This document shows positions 52,374 through 60,651 of a stretch of DNA of 64,000 nucleotides, in pieces. How positions within the stretch are numbered: position 1 is the first letter of the stretch; each line of letters begins with the position of its first letter. This DNA is from Sphingomonas sp. (lineage in GTDB: Bacteria > Pseudomonadota > Alphaproteobacteria > Sphingomonadales > Sphingomonadaceae): the NCBI GenBank assembly GCA_003248865.1, contig QFPK01000012.1, forward strand, positions 1-64,000, written 5' to 3'. The position numbers and the translations under genes were made by a program. The notes beneath the pieces were generated by a model. The model was not told the origin of the DNA. It saw only the letters and a program-made list of their open reading frames with translations, and made no database searches.

Positions 52374-52931
52374 ATGACAGTCGGCGCCGTCGTGCTGGCG
52401 GCCGGGCTGAGCCGCCGCATGGGGGCCGCCAAGTTGGTGTTGCCCGTGGACGGCGTGCCCATGCTGGCTCGGACTTTGGCGGCAGTGCGGGAGGCCGGGC
52501 TGCCCGCGCTGCTGGTGACGGGCGGGCATGGGGAGGCCGTACGGGCCGTGGCGGGCGATGTTCCCCATGTACGTGCAGCGGACCATGCCGAGGGCCTTGC
52601 GGAAAGCCTGAAGGCCGGGCTGCGAGCGGCACCCGATGCGTGGGCTGGAGCGCTGGTGGTGCTGGGCGACATGCCGTTCGTGCAGGCTGAAACCCTGCGC
52701 GCCTTGGCCACCACTCTGGCGGCGGGCGCCGACGCTGTGGTTCCGGTACAGCACGGACGGCAGGGCAATCCGGCCGGGTTTGCGCGACGCGTCTGGGCGT
52801 CGCTGATGGAGCTGGACGGCGATCGTGGCGCGCGCGGGCTGTTGGATACGTTGGGCGCGGTGGAGGTGCCGGTGGACGACCCCGGCATCCATCGCGATCT
52901 GGACCGGCCGGAGGACCTGGCGGGCGGGTAG
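52374..52931 (+). CDS. MocA-like molybdenum cofactor cytidylyltransferase
   Basis: 185 residues from the ATG at 52374 after GGAGGGCTGCA. VVLAAGLSRRMGAAKLVLPVDG is the nucleotidyltransferase signature, VVLGDMPFVQ holds the metal-binding Asp, and GNPAGFARRVW and the late DLDRPED complete the MobA-like fold. It would attach CMP to molybdopterin to give the cytosine dinucleotide cofactor used by CO-dehydrogenase-type enzymes. This fits the adjacent CoxG and XdhC genes. Confidence 0.88.
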   Translation: MTVGAVVLAAGLSRRMGAAKLVLPVDGVPMLARTLAAVREAGLPALLVTGGHGEAVRAVAGDVPHVRAADHAEGLAESLKAGLRAAPDAWAGALVVLGDMPFVQAETLRALATTLAAGADAVVPVQHGRQGNPAGFARRVWASLMELDGDRGARGLLDTLGAVEVPVDDPGIHRDLDRPEDLAGG

Positions 52932-52944
52932 GGCGCGCCTTTTC

Positions 52945-53180
52945 GCCTCAGGCGGGCCAAGGAAATGATTTCCTTGGCAATCCTCTTGATTGGGGTTGGA
53001 TCACACAGCTTGGGTTGACGATGTCTGTTGATTGCTTGCGGCGCTTCGATGGGGCTTGCTGGCGCCGCAGGCAATCAACACCAGTCACGTTTGCAACCCA
53101 TACGCCAGCCCACCCAAATCGAGGGTGCAGGGAAATCATTTCCCTGCCGGGTGCAGGGCAGAGCCCTGTCTGCCGGAGGC
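52945..53180. repeat. Composite palindromic repeat, copy 3 (most diverged, with paired changes)
   Basis: Occupies the 327-base gap 52932-53258. Modules: A hairpin GCCAAGGAAAT/ATTTCCTTGGC (52956-52978); B hairpin with an 18-bp stem starting GTTGATTGC (53027-53069); A' hairpin GCAGGGAAAT/ATTTCCCTGC (53127-53147); CAGGGC-AGA-GCCCTG (53154-53168); and a terminal CCGGAGGC. In the first hairpin both arms changed together compared with other copies. The rest of the gap shows nothing. Confidence 0.8.
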
Positions 53181-53258
53181 TCCTGAATATTAATCCCGCC
53201 CGGCGCGTGAGAAGAGCAGCGGGACCCCGGGCCGAGCCCGGGGGACGAAAGGTGCGGG

Positions 53259-54164
53259 TCAGGCCTCCGCTTCGATCAGCTTCCTGTCCTTCGAGATGCG
53301 CAGCATTTCCTTTTGCAGCTTCTCGAACGCGCGGACTTCGATCTGGCGGACCCGTTCACGGCTGATGTCATACTCCTGGCTCAGGTCTTCCAGCGTCTGC
53401 GGTTCGTCGATCAGGCGGCGCTGGGTCAGGATATGGCGCTCGCGCTCGTTCAGGGTCATCAGCGCCTCGCGCAGCAGGTCGTGGCGGATGTCCGCCTCCT
53501 GCTTGTCTGCGACGGTCACGTCCTGAGTGGGGCCGTCATCCGCCAGCCAGTCCTGCCATTCGCCTTCGCCGTCTTCGCGCAGCGGGGCGTTCAGGCTGGT
53601 GTCCCCGCCCTTCGCCATGCGGCGGTTCATGGAGACGACATCATCCTCGGTGACGCCCAGATCGGTGGCGATCTTCTTCACGTCGTCGGGGTGGAGATCG
53701 CCGTCCTCGATGGCCTCCAGCTTGCTCTTCATTCGCCTGAGGTTGAAGAACAGCTTCTTCTGCGCCGCCGTGGTGCCGATCTTCACGAGGGACCAGCTGC
53801 GCAGGATATATTCCTGGATCGAGGCCTTGATCCACCACATGGCATAGGTGGCGAGGCGGAAGCCGCGCTCGGGCTCGAACTTCTTCACGCCCTGCATCAG
53901 GCCGATATTGCCCTCCGCGATCAGCTCGGACACCGGCAGGCCATAGCCGCGATAGCCCATGGCGATCTTGGCGACGAGGCGCAGGTGCGAGGTAACGAGG
54001 CGGGTGGCGGCGGCCGGGTCCTCATGCTCCTGCCAGCGCTTGGCCAGCATATATTCCTCTTCCGGCTTCAGCAGCGGGAACTTCCGGATTTCGGAGAGGT
54101 AGCGGTTGAGACTGGCGTCTGGCCCCAGCGCGGGAATGGTGGCGGGCAGGTTGCTGTTGGTCAT
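53259..54164 (-). CDS. rpoH: RNA polymerase sigma factor RpoH (sigma-32)
   Basis: 301 residues. Region 2 has HLRLVAKIAMGYRGYGLPVSELIAEGNIGLMQGVKKFEPERGFRLATYAMWWIKASIQEY (partly quoted here, 2.1-2.4), the RpoH box QKKLFFNLR lies next to it, and region 4 ends in SQEYDISRERVRQIEVRAFEKL. It directs transcription of heat-shock chaperones and proteases. The usual rpoH translational RNA thermometer is not evident in the short 25-base gap to rluD. The gene is probably read from the rluD promoter too. Confidence 0.96.
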   Translation of the reverse strand: MTNSNLPATIPALGPDASLNRYLSEIRKFPLLKPEEEYMLAKRWQEHEDPAAATRLVTSHLRLVAKIAMGYRGYGLPVSELIAEGNIGLMQGVKKFEPERGFRLATYAMWWIKASIQEYILRSWSLVKIGTTAAQKKLFFNLRRMKSKLEAIEDGDLHPDDVKKIATDLGVTEDDVVSMNRRMAKGGDTSLNAPLREDGEGEWQDWLADDGPTQDVTVADKQEADIRHDLLREALMTLNERERHILTQRRLIDEPQTLEDLSQEYDISRERVRQIEVRAFEKLQKEMLRISKDRKLIEAEA

Positions 54165-54189
54165 CTTGTGTCTCCTCGCGCTTACCTGT

Positions 54190-55164
54190 TCAGACTTCGC
54201 GCAGCGCGATTAGCAATTGCTGAATATCAGCCGGCGCCGGGCTTTCGAAGCTGAGGATTTCTTTGGTGATGGGATGCTGGAATTTCAGCTGTGCGGCGTG
54301 CAGCGCCTGCCGGTGGAAGCCCAGCCGCTTGCACACATCGGCGAGGCGCCCCTGCCCATAGACCGGGTCGCCCACCAGCGGATGGCCGATGTGCGCCATA
54401 TGCACCCGCACCTGATGGGTGCGGCCGGTTTCCAGCCGGCATTCCACCAACGCCGATTTCTTCAGTGGTTCCAGCAGCTTGTAATGGGTGACGGCATGCT
54501 TGCCCTTGGGCGCATGCACCACCGCGACCTTCTGCCGGTTCTGGTCCGATCGGGCGAGGTTGGTTTCGATGCGGCCCACCGGCGGCACCGGCAGGCCCGA
54601 CACCACCGCCAGATAGCGGCGGCCGATGCTGTGATCGGCGAACTGCGCGGCAAGGCCCGCATGCGCGCGATCCGTTTTCGCCACCACCAGCAGGCCCGAT
54701 GTATCCTTGTCGATGCGGTGCACGATGCCCGGCCGCGCCACCCCGCCGATGCCGGAAAGCCGCCCCGCGCAATGGTGCAGCAGCGCGTTCACCAGCGTGC
54801 CGTCCAGATTGCCGGCGGCGGGGTGCACCACCAGCCCGGCAGGCTTGTCCACCACCAGCAGATGCTCGTCCTCGAAGCGGATATCCAGCGGGATGTCCTG
54901 CGAGACCGCCTCTGCCGGGCGGGCGGGGGGGATGGCGACCAAAACTGCCTCGCCGCCCTTCATCTTGCGCGTGGGGTCGCGCTCCTGCTTGCCCTCCACC
55001 TGCACGGCACCCGCCGAGACCAGCGCCTTCAGCCGCTCGCGGGAGAGGGTGGGAACGGCCGCCGCCAGCGCGCGGTCCAGCCGCCAGCCGGCGGCCTCCG
55101 CCGGCAGCTCTGCCTGCCGCAGGTCGTCAATCGCTTGTGTGATGCTGTGATCGCCCCCATTCAT
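54190..55164 (-). CDS. RluA/RluD-family 23S rRNA pseudouridine synthase
   Basis: 324 residues from the ATG at 55164. An S4 RNA-binding domain lies at about 25-80 (WRLDRALAAAVPTLSRERLKALVSAGAVQV, partly quoted). The catalytic motif is GIVHRIDKDTSGLLVVAKTD (Asp), with late RTHQVRVHMAHIGHPLVGDP. It isomerises uridines in 23S rRNA, probably those in helix 69 if it is RluD. It begins back to back with the JAMM gene and is followed by rpoH 25 bases later, an arrangement seen in related bacteria. Confidence 0.92.
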   Translation of the reverse strand: MNGGDHSITQAIDDLRQAELPAEAAGWRLDRALAAAVPTLSRERLKALVSAGAVQVEGKQERDPTRKMKGGEAVLVAIPPARPAEAVSQDIPLDIRFEDEHLLVVDKPAGLVVHPAAGNLDGTLVNALLHHCAGRLSGIGGVARPGIVHRIDKDTSGLLVVAKTDRAHAGLAAQFADHSIGRRYLAVVSGLPVPPVGRIETNLARSDQNRQKVAVVHAPKGKHAVTHYKLLEPLKKSALVECRLETGRTHQVRVHMAHIGHPLVGDPVYGQGRLADVCKRLGFHRQALHAAQLKFQHPITKEILSFESPAPADIQQLLIALREV

Positions 55165-55169
55165 TGGGA

Positions 55170-55595
55170 ATGGACTTGGGAAGCAATCGCGAAGGTTCAA
55201 GCCCGGTCGCGCTGTCAGCGGCGGCGGCGGCCGCAATCCGCGATGCGGTGCGGCAATCCGGCCACATCGAAGCCTGCGGCCTGCTGCTGGGTGAGCCCGG
55301 GCGGATCGCCACCGCCACCGTGGCACGCAACGTGGCGGCCGAACCCACGCACCGCTTCGAAATCGACCCCGCCCATCTGTTCGATCAGCACCGGCAGGCC
55401 CGCACCGGCCCGCACGCCATCATCGGCTGCTGGCACAGCCACCCCAACGGCCGGGCAGAGCCCAGCAAGACCGACCGCACGGGCGTCTCGGATGAAAGCT
55501 GGCTGTGGCTGATCGCCACCGCCGACGGGCTGACGCTGTGGCGCCCGGTTCATGAAGGGTTCACCCCCGTTGCCATCGCTGCAACGGATTTGTAA
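55170..55595 (+). CDS. JAMM/MPN-domain metalloprotease-like protein
   Basis: 141 residues from ATG 55170; a TTG at 55164 would overlap the rluD start. The complete JAMM zinc motif is visible: Glu34 (IEACGLLLGE), His89-x-His91 (CWHSHP), seven residues, then Ser99-x2-Asp102. Eukaryotic members remove ubiquitin; bacterial ones act on sulfur-carrier proteins such as ThiS-like or unknown substrates. No ubiquitin-like or E1-like gene is near. The cold-shock gene follows after 13 bases. Confidence 0.9.
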   Translation: MDLGSNREGSSPVALSAAAAAAIRDAVRQSGHIEACGLLLGEPGRIATATVARNVAAEPTHRFEIDPAHLFDQHRQARTGPHAIIGCWHSHPNGRAEPSKTDRTGVSDESWLWLIATADGLTLWRPVHEGFTPVAIAATDL

Positions 55596-55608
55596 CGGGT
55601 GTGACGCT

Positions 55609-55848
55609 ATGGCGCATGGCTCCATCCTCTGGTTCGACCGCGCGCGCGGCTTCGGATTCATCCGGCCCGATATGGGCCCGAAGGATGTGTTCCTGCACGC
55701 CTCCGCGCTGGTCGAAGGTGAAACCGACCCGCTCTTGCCCGGCACCAAGGTGGAATTCGAACTGCTGCAGGCCGGAGACGGCCGGCTGACCGCCCAGCAT
55801 GTGGTGCTGCTGGAGCCGCAAGGGCGACGACGCGCGGCGCGGCGGTAG
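55609..55848 (+). CDS. Single-domain cold-shock protein
   Basis: 79 residues from the ATG at 55609. GSILWFDRARGFGFIRPDMG is RNP1-like, and DVFLHASAL is RNP2-like. The C-terminal tail after the CSD is Arg-rich (GRRRAARR). It presumably chaperones single-stranded RNA. The gap of 13 bases to the JAMM gene suggests cotranscription. A composite repeat starts 19 bases after the stop. Confidence 0.9.
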   Translation: MAHGSILWFDRARGFGFIRPDMGPKDVFLHASALVEGETDPLLPGTKVEFELLQAGDGRLTAQHVVLLEPQGRRRAARR

Positions 55849-55866
55849 CTGCGGGTGGAGGTTTTT

Positions 55867-56087
55867 GCCTCCGGCGGGCAGGGAAATGATTTCCCTGCAC
55901 CCTCGATATTGGCGTTGTGCCCCACGCCAAAGTTGCATGTGGGACAAGGTTTGATTGCCTGCGGCGCTGGAGCCTGCTGGCGCCGCAGGCAATGAACTCA
56001 GCCGTCAGAACAACCTCGACGATCACCCTAATAATGTGGGTGCAGGGGCCACGGGCTCCTGCCGGGTTCCAAGGGCAGAGCCCTTGG
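55867..56087. repeat. Composite palindromic repeat, copy 4
   Basis: Lies in the 358-base gap 55849-56206. Modules: GCCTCCGGCGG and A hairpin GCAGGGAAAT/ATTTCCCTGC (55878-55898); B hairpin ATTGCCTGCGGCGC...GCGCCGCAGGCAAT (55954-55993); A'-type GCAGGGGCC/GGGCTCCTGC (56042-56062); and CCAAGGGC/GCCCTTGG (56069-56087). The stretch between B and A' matches copy 2. The remaining 120 bases upstream of 56207 show no clear promoter. Confidence 0.8.
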
Positions 56088-56206
56088 AGTCTTGCACGGC
56101 CATCGCCTGACGGTGATGGCGGGGAGAGCCCTCGGCCTTCTTTCCACCGATCTTACACCCTCAACCTATAGTCCCGCGCGCGCTCCCGCGCTAAGGCTCG
56201 GCTGTC

Positions 56207-56923
56207 ATGACGATCTGGGCTCTGCTGATGGGAAGCGCCGTGGGGTTGGCGCTGGGCGGCCCGCTGGGGGCGCTGGCCGGGGCTGCCGTGGGCGCCGCGG
56301 TGGAGCGGGTGCGTGCGGCGCGGGCGCAGAATCCGCGGCGGCGGCAGGTGGCCTTCACCATTGCGGCGATCGCGCTGGCGGCGAAGATGGCGCAGGCGGA
56401 TGGCCATGCCTCCGACAAGGAAGCGGAGGCGTTCGAGCGGCTGTTCCATGTGCCGGCCGGAGAGCAGCAGAACATGCGGCGCTTTTACCGGCTGGCCAGC
56501 CAGTCGGCCGATGGGGCGGAGGCCTATGCGAAGCAGGCGGCGGACCTGCTGGGCGCCGGATCGGCGGTGCTGGAGGATCTGCTGGAGGCGTTGCTGATGA
56601 TCGCCACGGTGGATGGCGTGCATCCGGCGGAGGTCGAGTTTCTGGAGCGGATGGCGGGGCTGATGGGCTTCACGCCGCGCCAGTGGGCGGCGATTCAGGC
56701 GCGCTATGTGCCGTTGCGTGCGGACGACCCCTGGGCGGTGCTGGGGGTGGCGCCGGGATCGAGCGACGCCGACATCCGCACGGCCTATCGGCGGCTGGTG
56801 CGGGAACATCACCCGGACCGGCACATCGCGGAGGGCACCCCGCCCGAATTCATCCGCGTGGCCGAAGCGCGCATGGCCACCATCAACGAAGCCTATGCCC
56901 GGCTGATGAAGCAGCCGGCCTGA
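56207..56923 (+). CDS. DjlA-like J-domain protein with TerB-like domain
   Basis: 238 residues. An N-terminal Gly-rich hydrophobic segment (LMGSAVGLALGGPLGALAGAAVGAA, about 6-30, partly quoted) may anchor it to the membrane. The middle part resembles TerB (KMAQADGHASDKEAEAFERLF), and a J-domain fills about 165-235 with REHHPDRH (HPD). It would stimulate a DnaK-type ATPase at the inner membrane. The gene overlaps nothing; the transporter gene follows four bases later. Confidence 0.9.
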   Translation: MTIWALLMGSAVGLALGGPLGALAGAAVGAAVERVRAARAQNPRRRQVAFTIAAIALAAKMAQADGHASDKEAEAFERLFHVPAGEQQNMRRFYRLASQSADGAEAYAKQAADLLGAGSAVLEDLLEALLMIATVDGVHPAEVEFLERMAGLMGFTPRQWAAIQARYVPLRADDPWAVLGVAPGSSDADIRTAYRRLVREHHPDRHIAEGTPPEFIRVAEARMATINEAYARLMKQPA

Positions 56924-56927
56924 CCCT

Positions 56928-57794
56928 ATGCGCCCGCACCACATCCTGTTCATCCTGCTGATCGACCTTCTGTGGGCGTTCAACATCGTCGCCATCAAGG
57001 AATCGGTGCTGGCGATGCCGCCGCTGCTGGCGGTGGCGCTGCGCTATTTCGTGGTGTTCGCGGTGTGCGCCTCTTCCGTGAAGATCGTGCCGGGGCGGAT
57101 GGGGCTGCTGCTGCTGACGGGGCTGGTGACGGGGGCGCTGCAGTTCGGGCTGGGCGGCTACAGCTATCAGGTGACGACGAACCTCTCCGCGCTGGCCATT
57201 GCCGGGCAGCTGGGGGTGCCGCTGTCGCTGTTGCTGGCGATCCTGATCGACGGCGAGCGCATCGCCTGGAAGCGCACGCTGGGCATCGTGCTGGCGATTG
57301 CGGGCGTGGTGCTGCTGGTGTTCGACCCGCGCATCGTGGACGAGCGGCTGGGCATATTGCTGACCTTCGGCGCCTCTCTGTGCTGGGCGGTGGGCAATCT
57401 GATGTTCAAGCGGCTCACGGGCATCCCGGTGTTCAACATCTATGGCTGGCAGGCGCTGGTCTCCATTCCGTTCCTGCTGGCGGCGAGCTGGTATGCGGAG
57501 CCGGGCGGCATCGCCGGGCTGAAGCATGTGCCGCTGCCGGCGTTCGGCTGGATCGTCTATTCGGCGGTGGCGGCCTCGCTGATCGGCCATGCCGGGATGA
57601 GCTGGCTGGTGCAGCGCTACCCCGTCACGCTGATCACGCCCTTCACCCTGCCGACGCCGCTGCTGGCGGTGGGCTTCGCGACGCTGGTATACGGCACGCC
57701 GGTGACGCCGATGATGTGGCTGGGCGGGGCGTTGACGTTGGTGGGCGTCGCCATCATCACGCTGAGGACTGCGAAGAAGGCGGAAGAAAGATGA
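56928..57794 (+). CDS. EamA-family (DMT) transporter
   Basis: 288 residues with about ten transmembrane helices arranged as two EamA repeats (helices beginning HHILFILLIDLLWAFNIVAIK and later GILLTFGASLCWAVGNLMF). These drug/metabolite transporters often export amino acids, nucleosides or similar. The specificity is unknown. It begins four bases after the J-protein gene, and its stop overlaps the AmpD-type start, so the three form one unit. Confidence 0.88.
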   Translation: MRPHHILFILLIDLLWAFNIVAIKESVLAMPPLLAVALRYFVVFAVCASSVKIVPGRMGLLLLTGLVTGALQFGLGGYSYQVTTNLSALAIAGQLGVPLSLLLAILIDGERIAWKRTLGIVLAIAGVVLLVFDPRIVDERLGILLTFGASLCWAVGNLMFKRLTGIPVFNIYGWQALVSIPFLLAASWYAEPGGIAGLKHVPLPAFGWIVYSAVAASLIGHAGMSWLVQRYPVTLITPFTLPTPLLAVGFATLVYGTPVTPMMWLGGALTLVGVAIITLRTAKKAEER

Positions 57795-58528
57795 GCCTTG
57801 CAGACGAAATCGAGTGGCGCCCGTCCCCCAACTACAACGCCCGCGTCGTGCCCGAAGGCCAGCGGCCGATCCGCCACATCATCCTGCACTACACCGGCAT
57901 GGAAAGCGGCGAGGCCGCCGTGGACTGGCTGTGCAACCCGGAATCCGGCGTCTCCTCCCACTATCTCGTCCATGAAGACGGCCGCATCATCCAGATGGTG
58001 GAGGAGTTGGACCGCGCCTGGCACGCCGGCGTCAGCCGCTGGCGCGGCCAGTCAGACCTGAACAGCAGCTCCATCGGCATCGAGATCCAGAACCCGGGCC
58101 ACGAATGGGGATACCGCCCCTTCCCGGACGTGCAGATGCGGCAGGTGATCCGCCTCGTCGCCACGCTGTGCGTGCGCCACCGCGTGGACCGCGCCGACGT
58201 GACCGGCCACGCCGACATCGCCCCCACCCGCAAGCCCGACCCCGGCGAACTGTTCGACTGGCCCCGCCTGGCCCAGCACCGCATCGCACTGGCCCGGCCC
58301 GACAGGCTGCTGGCCGACCCGGGCTGGACCGACGCCGCCTTCGGGCTGGCGCTGGAACGCTTCGGCTATGACATCACGGACCCGAAAGCCGCCACCCGCG
58401 CCTTCCAGCAACATTTCCGCCAGACCAACCCGGACGGCATCGTGGACGGCGAGACGCGCGCGGTGCTGTTCACCCTGCAGGTGCTGGAGGAACAAAGGCT
58501 GCAGGCGAAGGGCGAGGACGGGTTTTAG
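57791..58528 (+). CDS. AmpD-type N-acetylmuramoyl-L-alanine amidase with C-terminal peptidoglycan-binding-like domain
   Basis: 245 residues without a signal peptide, so cytoplasmic. IILHYTGMESGEAAVDWLCNP (zinc His, partly quoted) and GHADIAPTRKPDPGELFDW (His, Asp) are Amidase_2 signatures. A C-terminal segment (about 180-235) resembles a PG-binding domain (AFQQHFRQTNPDGIVDGET). AmpD cleaves anhydro-muropeptides during wall recycling and can influence beta-lactamase induction. It overlaps the transporter stop (ATGA). Confidence 0.92.
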   Translation: MSLADEIEWRPSPNYNARVVPEGQRPIRHIILHYTGMESGEAAVDWLCNPESGVSSHYLVHEDGRIIQMVEELDRAWHAGVSRWRGQSDLNSSSIGIEIQNPGHEWGYRPFPDVQMRQVIRLVATLCVRHRVDRADVTGHADIAPTRKPDPGELFDWPRLAQHRIALARPDRLLADPGWTDAAFGLALERFGYDITDPKAATRAFQQHFRQTNPDGIVDGETRAVLFTLQVLEEQRLQAKGEDGF

Positions 58529-58545
58529 GGGGAGTGCAGTTTTTT

Positions 58546-58577
58546 GCCTCCGGCGGGCAGGGAAATGATTTCCCTGC
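58546..58577. repeat. Half copy of the composite repeat (A module only), copy 5
   Basis: GCCTCCGGCGG followed by GCAGGGAAAT/ATTTCCCTGC (58557-58577), 17 bases after the amidase stop. The B and A' modules are missing; the remaining bases up to 58787 carry no clear signal. Confidence 0.75.
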
Positions 58578-58787
58578 CCCCTCGATTCGGGGTTGGCGCA
58601 CGCGGAAGCTGTGCTTTGGAATGGGTCCGACGCGGGATGTCGGGGAAATTACAACACCCCCATTACGCTGTCGGCCTATTGCCAGAATCCTGACAGAATG
58701 GCACGAGCCGCGTCGATAGTGATGGGCGCTTTCCTCCAATAGAGGCCTGTTACCGTTCGTTTGTTTTGTGTGTCGATAGGAATGTTA

Positions 58788-60368
58788 ATGCGTATTGGTG
58801 CTTCGGTCATTGTTATGGCGATGTGTGTGACTGCTTGCTCCGGAGGAGGGGGCTCAAGTCCGACGCCAACACCCACACCCACGACAACCATCGCGGCCAC
58901 GATCAGTCCCGAATCCCAGGCGGCTACGGCGACCGAAAACAATAGCGAAGCCAGTTTTTCTTTCGAAGCCACCCGGACCGGTTCAGCCCCAGGAGCTGTC
59001 GTGGCGGACGTCCAGTATGATTCGAAGATTCTGATGCTGGACGGGCTGATCACCCAGACAGGCAACGTCTACAAAGCGAGCTTCAAGTCGGCCAAGGGCC
59101 TTGGTGGCGGCAAATTTACTGGCAAGGTCACCTTCCGCCTGTGCCAGGAGACTGCCTGTGCCAACGTGTATCCGAACACGACGCGCGAGTTTTCCTACAC
59201 ACTCGATGTTCCGCTCGACGATTGGGTAACCCAGCAGCGCAACGCATCACACAATGGCTACGTGCACGCGACGCTGAACGCCGCTTCGTTCAAGAAGGCC
59301 TGGGAATGGAACGCCCAATTTACTGAGCGACTGTCAACGGCCGCGACAAAGGCCGACAGCCTTTTCGTGACTCGCCACGATGTTGATGGAACTGTCGCCG
59401 TACACGCACTCTCCACCGCAGACGGCAGCGCTCGCTGGAGCTATTCGTTCGGCCGGATTCACTACGGCGCCAGTTCCCCGGCCGTCAGTGGCAATCAGGT
59501 TTACGTAGCGACGATGGTGACGTCGTCGGGAAACAACAAGATCGAAGTGATCGACAGCGCATCCGGCCGGTATTTGCGGAGCATGGAATTCGCGTCGCAA
59601 TGGTCGAACTTCTCGCCCCCCACTCCCTATGGATCCGATGTCCATTTCGCGTCGGGATATTATGGCGGCGTCGCCTATAACTTCGTGGCGGAAACCGGAA
59701 ATCTGCGCTGGACGACCAACGGGGGCGGCTACTCAATCTGGGATGGGATGACGCCGGCTGTCGACGACAAATATGTCTATTTCTACGGCGGCGAGACGCT
59801 GGACGTTTTCGATCGCGCAACCGGTGCGCAAGTGAAGCGCACCACGAATCCGCACTTCGTATGGGGCGGCTACAGCTACTATGGCGGCCCGATACTGGGA
59901 GCGAACGGAAATCTGGTTGTCTATGCGGGATCCGGCACCGGGGGAATTCAGCAGTGGTCACATCCGCTGCTGAGCTTCGCGGCTGTTCAAGGCACTGTGA
60001 ACTGGAAGAGCCAGGATGCCTATGTGACGACGCCGGCGCTGGCCAATGGCGTCATCTATGTCGCCCGAAACGGACCACAGCGTCTGGACGCCCTGAACGA
60101 AACGACTGGTGCTGTTCTCTGGTCGTGGAATCCGCCGTCTTCGCTAGAGAAGTTCATTGGAAACCTTGTAGCCACCGACAATATGGTCTTCGCCAGCACC
60201 GACCAAAAACTCTATGCAATCTCTATCGGCAATGGTGCCCCGGCCATTCTTTGGGAAGCCGACACGCCGGGGTTGATCTCTGTTTCAAGCGACTTCAAGC
60301 TTCTGGTGGCGGTGCGCGGCCCCAACCTTGCCCCGACAAGCAGGCTTGTGGCCTACAGCCTTCGGTAG
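58788..60368 (+). CDS. PQQ-like beta-propeller lipoprotein, unknown function
   Basis: 526 residues from the ATG at 58788, which AGGA precedes at good distance (an ATG two codons earlier is possible). Lipobox VTACS is followed by a Gly/Ser and Pro/Thr linker. The rest has propeller-type blades of ALSTADGSARW, VIDSASGRYL, VFDRATGAQV and ALNETTGAVLW form, as in PQQ or BamB-like proteins, but no visible PQQ-binding residues. GC content is visibly lower than around it. It may be an envelope scaffold or enzyme; its origin may be foreign. Confidence 0.75.
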   Translation: MRIGASVIVMAMCVTACSGGGGSSPTPTPTPTTTIAATISPESQAATATENNSEASFSFEATRTGSAPGAVVADVQYDSKILMLDGLITQTGNVYKASFKSAKGLGGGKFTGKVTFRLCQETACANVYPNTTREFSYTLDVPLDDWVTQQRNASHNGYVHATLNAASFKKAWEWNAQFTERLSTAATKADSLFVTRHDVDGTVAVHALSTADGSARWSYSFGRIHYGASSPAVSGNQVYVATMVTSSGNNKIEVIDSASGRYLRSMEFASQWSNFSPPTPYGSDVHFASGYYGGVAYNFVAETGNLRWTTNGGGYSIWDGMTPAVDDKYVYFYGGETLDVFDRATGAQVKRTTNPHFVWGGYSYYGGPILGANGNLVVYAGSGTGGIQQWSHPLLSFAAVQGTVNWKSQDAYVTTPALANGVIYVARNGPQRLDALNETTGAVLWSWNPPSSLEKFIGNLVATDNMVFASTDQKLYAISIGNGAPAILWEADTPGLISVSSDFKLLVAVRGPNLAPTSRLVAYSLR

Positions 60369-60562
60369 GTGCGTTGGCGCTTCGATGTGGCCTCGCCGCA
60401 GCGAGTCGATCGAATTCGTCGCTTGGGCCATCTTTTGGGGATGGGCTCCGGGGGCCTTCGACAGCTGAGGCTGAGCGGGTGGAGAGAGGGGCTCGGCCCG
60501 AGCGGGTTGGAGGGGAGAGAGGGCGGACCGGAGAGTGTCGATAGGCGCATCCCACTAATTCT

Positions 60563-60620
60563 GTGGGTGCAGGGAGATTATCTCCCTGCCGGGGGAGTTT
60601 GAGGGGGGCAGGGCCCCCTC
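60563..60620. repeat. Partial composite repeat, copy 6
   Basis: GTGGGTGCAGGGAGAT-T-ATCTCCCTGC (60569-60589) repeats the A' pattern with an A-to-G/T-to-C pair preserved, followed by a GAGGGGGGC/GCCCCCTC stem (60601-60620). The 283-base gap 60369-60651 otherwise has no recognised feature. Confidence 0.65.
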
Positions 60621-60651
60621 AATTCATCACGTCTCAACCTGCCTTGAAGCC

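Noticed and set aside
54165..54189. An RNA thermometer upstream of rpoH
   Set aside because: Only 25 bases separate rluD and rpoH and no paired element covering the start was found; longer structures reaching into the coding region would need folding software.
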